Part shown: positions 18,348 to 20,207 of the stretch, piece after piece | Position numbering within the stretch: the first letter of the stretch is position 1 | How the letters are laid out: each line of letters opens with the position of its first letter | Source of the DNA: DALYCO01 sp964535545 | GTDB taxonomy: Bacteria; Patescibacteriota; Minisyncoccia; Phycocordibacterales; UBA9973 | Reading direction: 5' to 3' | Length of the DNA: 20,207 bases | NCBI GenBank assembly: GCA_964535545.1 | Contig: CAZHUT010000017.1 | Span: forward strand, 1-20,207 | Translations under genes and position numbers: made by a program | Notes under the pieces: generated by a model | Told to the model about the DNA's origin: nothing | The model's database searches: none | Seen by the model: only the letters and a program-made list of their open reading frames with translations

Positions 18348-20207
18348 TTAGAGTAAATCTTCTGGATTTACGTGGATTGTGAAGATTGCCTGAAGCGATC
18401 GTAGGGCTTCTTTGAGTGGTTCGTCGATGGTATTTTTGCCGAGAGAGGAGAACCACCAGGATTTTTTTGGTACACGAATAAGCGCAGTCAGCTTGGTGTA
18501 GTTTTTGTTTTCAAACGAGATGCCAGTGAAGATGTCTGGTGTCCAACGACCAAGGCGCGCGGTTAGCAACTCGCGGGTTTCAGCCAAGTGATTTTTAGGG
18601 AAATGGCCAACTACTTTTATGAGTGTTGAGTGGGGAGGATAGTTGAATTCCGCTCGCTCGGCGAGTTCGTCTTTGTACCAAGCAAAAAGTTTTGGTTTTG
18701 TGGTAATGGTGAGTAGGCGATCATCTGGATACATTGTTTGGACGGCCAACAGTTTTGATGCTTTGTCCCGCAGGCTGGTCACGAATTCGACAATGCGTTC
18801 AGAAACTCGGTAACTCGGGATATGAAAAAGCGAATCAAATGATGTGACACCAACCATTGGAACTTTTTCCGTAAGATAGTGGAGGGCCAGTTCGGTTCCC
18901 ACAAGAATAGCACCAGAACTCTTTTGGAATTCATCGGCAATTTTCTGTGCCTCCTTGTCATTTTTTACGCTTGCCTTGTCGATTCTGAAAAGTGGCGCAT
19001 TGGGAAATCGTTCGGCGCATTCGTCATATACACTTTCGATTCCGACACCGTATGGATGCAGATTCCAGCTGTCGCAGCGAGAACAGGCGCTGTCCGACGG
19101 CGCATGCAACTTGCAGGCATTGCAGACGAAGACGCGCTTGTCTCCCGTTCTATAGAGGGCCAATGGTGCGCCACAGTGCTCGCATGTCACCACTTCGCCG
19201 CAGTCGCGGCAGATGGTCATGCTCGCCAATCCATTTCGCAAGGCAAATAGAAATACTTTCGATCCATTTTTCTGGATACGGACAATTTCTTCTTCCATTT
19301 GCTCCGTGATCATCCGAAATCTTCCTCGTTCTGTTCGCTTTTCTCGGGAAATAATTTCTTCACGTTCAGGCAATTCGGGATGGAATGAGATCGGATGGAT
19401 TTCTGTCAGTTCGCCATCGGTGAATCGCTGATATGTTTCCATGCGTGGCAACGTGTCTGCAAGAATGACGGAAAGTTTTCGCGAGCGTCCGTATAATTCC
19501 AAAAACAATCGCATGTCAATGAACGGATGGATGACGCGGCGGTAATTCTGCGAGCTTTCGTGTTCGATCACGATAGTGTCCAAATCCTTGCGCGGAATGG
19601 TTGCAAATGAAGCCGTTCCAAAAATGCAGAGCGGATGTGTTTTATTTTTTATTTTTTCCAGAGCCTCGATCAGTTTCTTTTTTGAAAGTCCGCTTGAAAT
19701 AAGCACGGCTCGTTCTTCGATACCGCGAGAAAGGGTGGCGTACATCATTTCTGCCTCACGTTCAGTCGGGCAGGCAATGTACATTGATTTTTTTTGGGCA
19801 AACAATTCTCGAATGCGAGTCTTGTACCAGCTCATGCGGTCCGAAGCTTCTGCCATGAAGAGCGCGGGGACAGGTGTGACAGTATTTGTAACTGGAATCG
19901 ATTCGCTTGCCATCTCTTCGAATGCAGCTTCAGGAATGACATCATCGATCACTCGGGAAAAAGAAGTGAGATAAAAATCTGAAAGTTCAGCAATGACCGA
20001 AAACAACTCTTTAGGGAATTTATTTTCACCAAGTACTTTAGTTACTTTTTTCAGCTGAAATGAAGCATTCTTGATCATGTCCTTCACTTCTTCCACCGGC
20101 CGAGACTCAGTCACGATTGCGCGCATCGGCTTGCCGCGGAAGGGAACCTCGACGAGCGTGCCGATAGGAAGGTGGGTATTATGAAAATACGACAGTATGT
20201 CTGTGCG
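18348..20207 (-). CDS. PriA-like protein with degenerate helicase motifs (5' end outside window)
   Basis: Homologue of the primosomal protein N' (PriA) replication-restart helicase. The frame is open to the right edge, and the first 27 visible residues (including VEVPFRGKP) match the PriA 3'-DNA-binding domain. Numbering from the Met at 20126: the zinc-binding insertion is intact, with C306/C309, C315/C318, C335/C338 and C348/C351. Segment order and spacing follow PriA, including GVGIESVYDECAERFP and FRIDKAS. The ATPase motifs are eroded: AEASDRMSWYKT (92-103) stands where Walker A GVTGSGKT should be; VIEHESSQNYR (186-196) replaces IDEEHDSSY; ADTLPRMET (223-231) replaces GSATPALET; SLRDKA (451-456) replaces QVAGRAGR. 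The frame is uninterrupted, so it is probably a functional ATP-independent DNA-binding protein rather than a pseudogene. Repeat copy C lies 48 bp downstream. Confidence 0.85.
   Translation of the reverse strand, partial: RTDILSYFHNTHLPIGTLVEVPFRGKPMRAIVTESRPVEEVKDMIKNASFQLKKVTKVLGENKFPKELFSVIAELSDFYLTSFSRVIDDVIPEAAFEEMASESIPVTNTVTPVPALFMAEASDRMSWYKTRIRELFAQKKSMYIACPTEREAEMMYATLSRGIEERAVLISSGLSKKKLIEALEKIKNKTHPLCIFGTASFATIPRKDLDTIVIEHESSQNYRRVIHPFIDMRLFLELYGRSRKLSVILADTLPRMETYQRFTDGELTEIHPISFHPELPEREEIISREKRTERGRFRMITEQMEEEIVRIQKNGSKVFLFALRNGLASMTICRDCGEVVTCEHCGAPLALYRTGDKRVFVCNACKLHAPSDSACSRCDSWNLHPYGVGIESVYDECAERFPNAPLFRIDKASVKNDKEAQKIADEFQKSSGAILVGTELALHYLTEKVPMVGVTSFDSLFHIPSYRVSERIVEFVTSLRDKASKLLAVQTMYPDDRLLTITTKPKLFAWYKDELAERAEFNYPPHSTLIKVVGHFPKNHLAETRELLTARLGRWTPDIFTGISFENKNYTKLTALIRVPKKSWWFSSLGKNTIDEPLKEALRSLQAIFTIHVNPEDLL

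Noticed and set aside
1..20207. CRISPR array, phage or transposase genes
   Set aside because: No regularly spaced direct repeats and no integrase, transposase or phage structural protein were seen on either strand.

Overview
The window looks like a stretch of a small, compact bacterial genome, most likely a Patescibacteria/CPR (Parcubacteria-like) lineage. That assignment is inference. It rests on tight gene packing, a lone GlmU-type nucleotidyltransferase without its acetyltransferase half, a PriA homologue with an eroded helicase core, and a TsaD of the GPGLEP type. Few genes have Shine-Dalgarno sites, and many have a -10 hexamer only 6-10 nt before the start codon, as in leaderless mRNAs. 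UGA is used as a stop (9913-9915), so the standard bacterial code applies. A run of exactly 100 N at 14848-14947 is a scaffold gap.

Layout. 1-1069: 3' end of a glutamate dehydrogenase gene, then an intergenic island with two inverted copies of a roughly 90-bp hairpin repeat around a terminator-like hairpin. 1064-4486 (minus): operon valS-prsW-hsp20. 4570-5016 (plus): orphan gene of unknown function. 5029-7759 (minus): murA (with an N-terminal XRE-type HTH) followed by tsaD, divergent from murB (7797-8825, plus). 8809-9915: a CMP-kinase-like gene (minus) and a small membrane protein (plus). 10143-11834: a large HAD-superfamily protein. 11831-13227: tRNA-Val(GAC), an unknown gene, tRNA-Ser(CGA) and tRNA-Glu(TTC), with several nested hairpins. 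13228-14847: a GlmU-like uridylyltransferase and a thioredoxin reductase cut by the gap. 14948-18151 (minus): rpsU-ybeY-ftsA-ftsZ, with a likely terminator and a separate promoter between ftsA and ftsZ. 18216-18300: a third copy of the hairpin repeat. 18348-20207: a PriA-like protein running off the right edge.

How the genes fit together. Much of the window serves envelope synthesis and division: a UDP-GlcNAc-forming enzyme, MurA, MurB, FtsA and FtsZ. The rest is mostly translation (ValS, TsaD, S21, YbeY, three tRNAs). The most striking regulatory feature is a perfect 20-bp palindrome over both divergent promoters of murA and murB; a 17/18 match to it lies on the valS promoter. Because MurA here carries its own DNA-binding domain, a cell-wall enzyme that regulates its own operon, murB and the valS operon is a testable idea. 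Other leads are the covarying hairpin repeat family, the helicase-dead PriA, the systematic leaderless pattern, and tRNA 3'-end fragments copied beside tRNA-Val.
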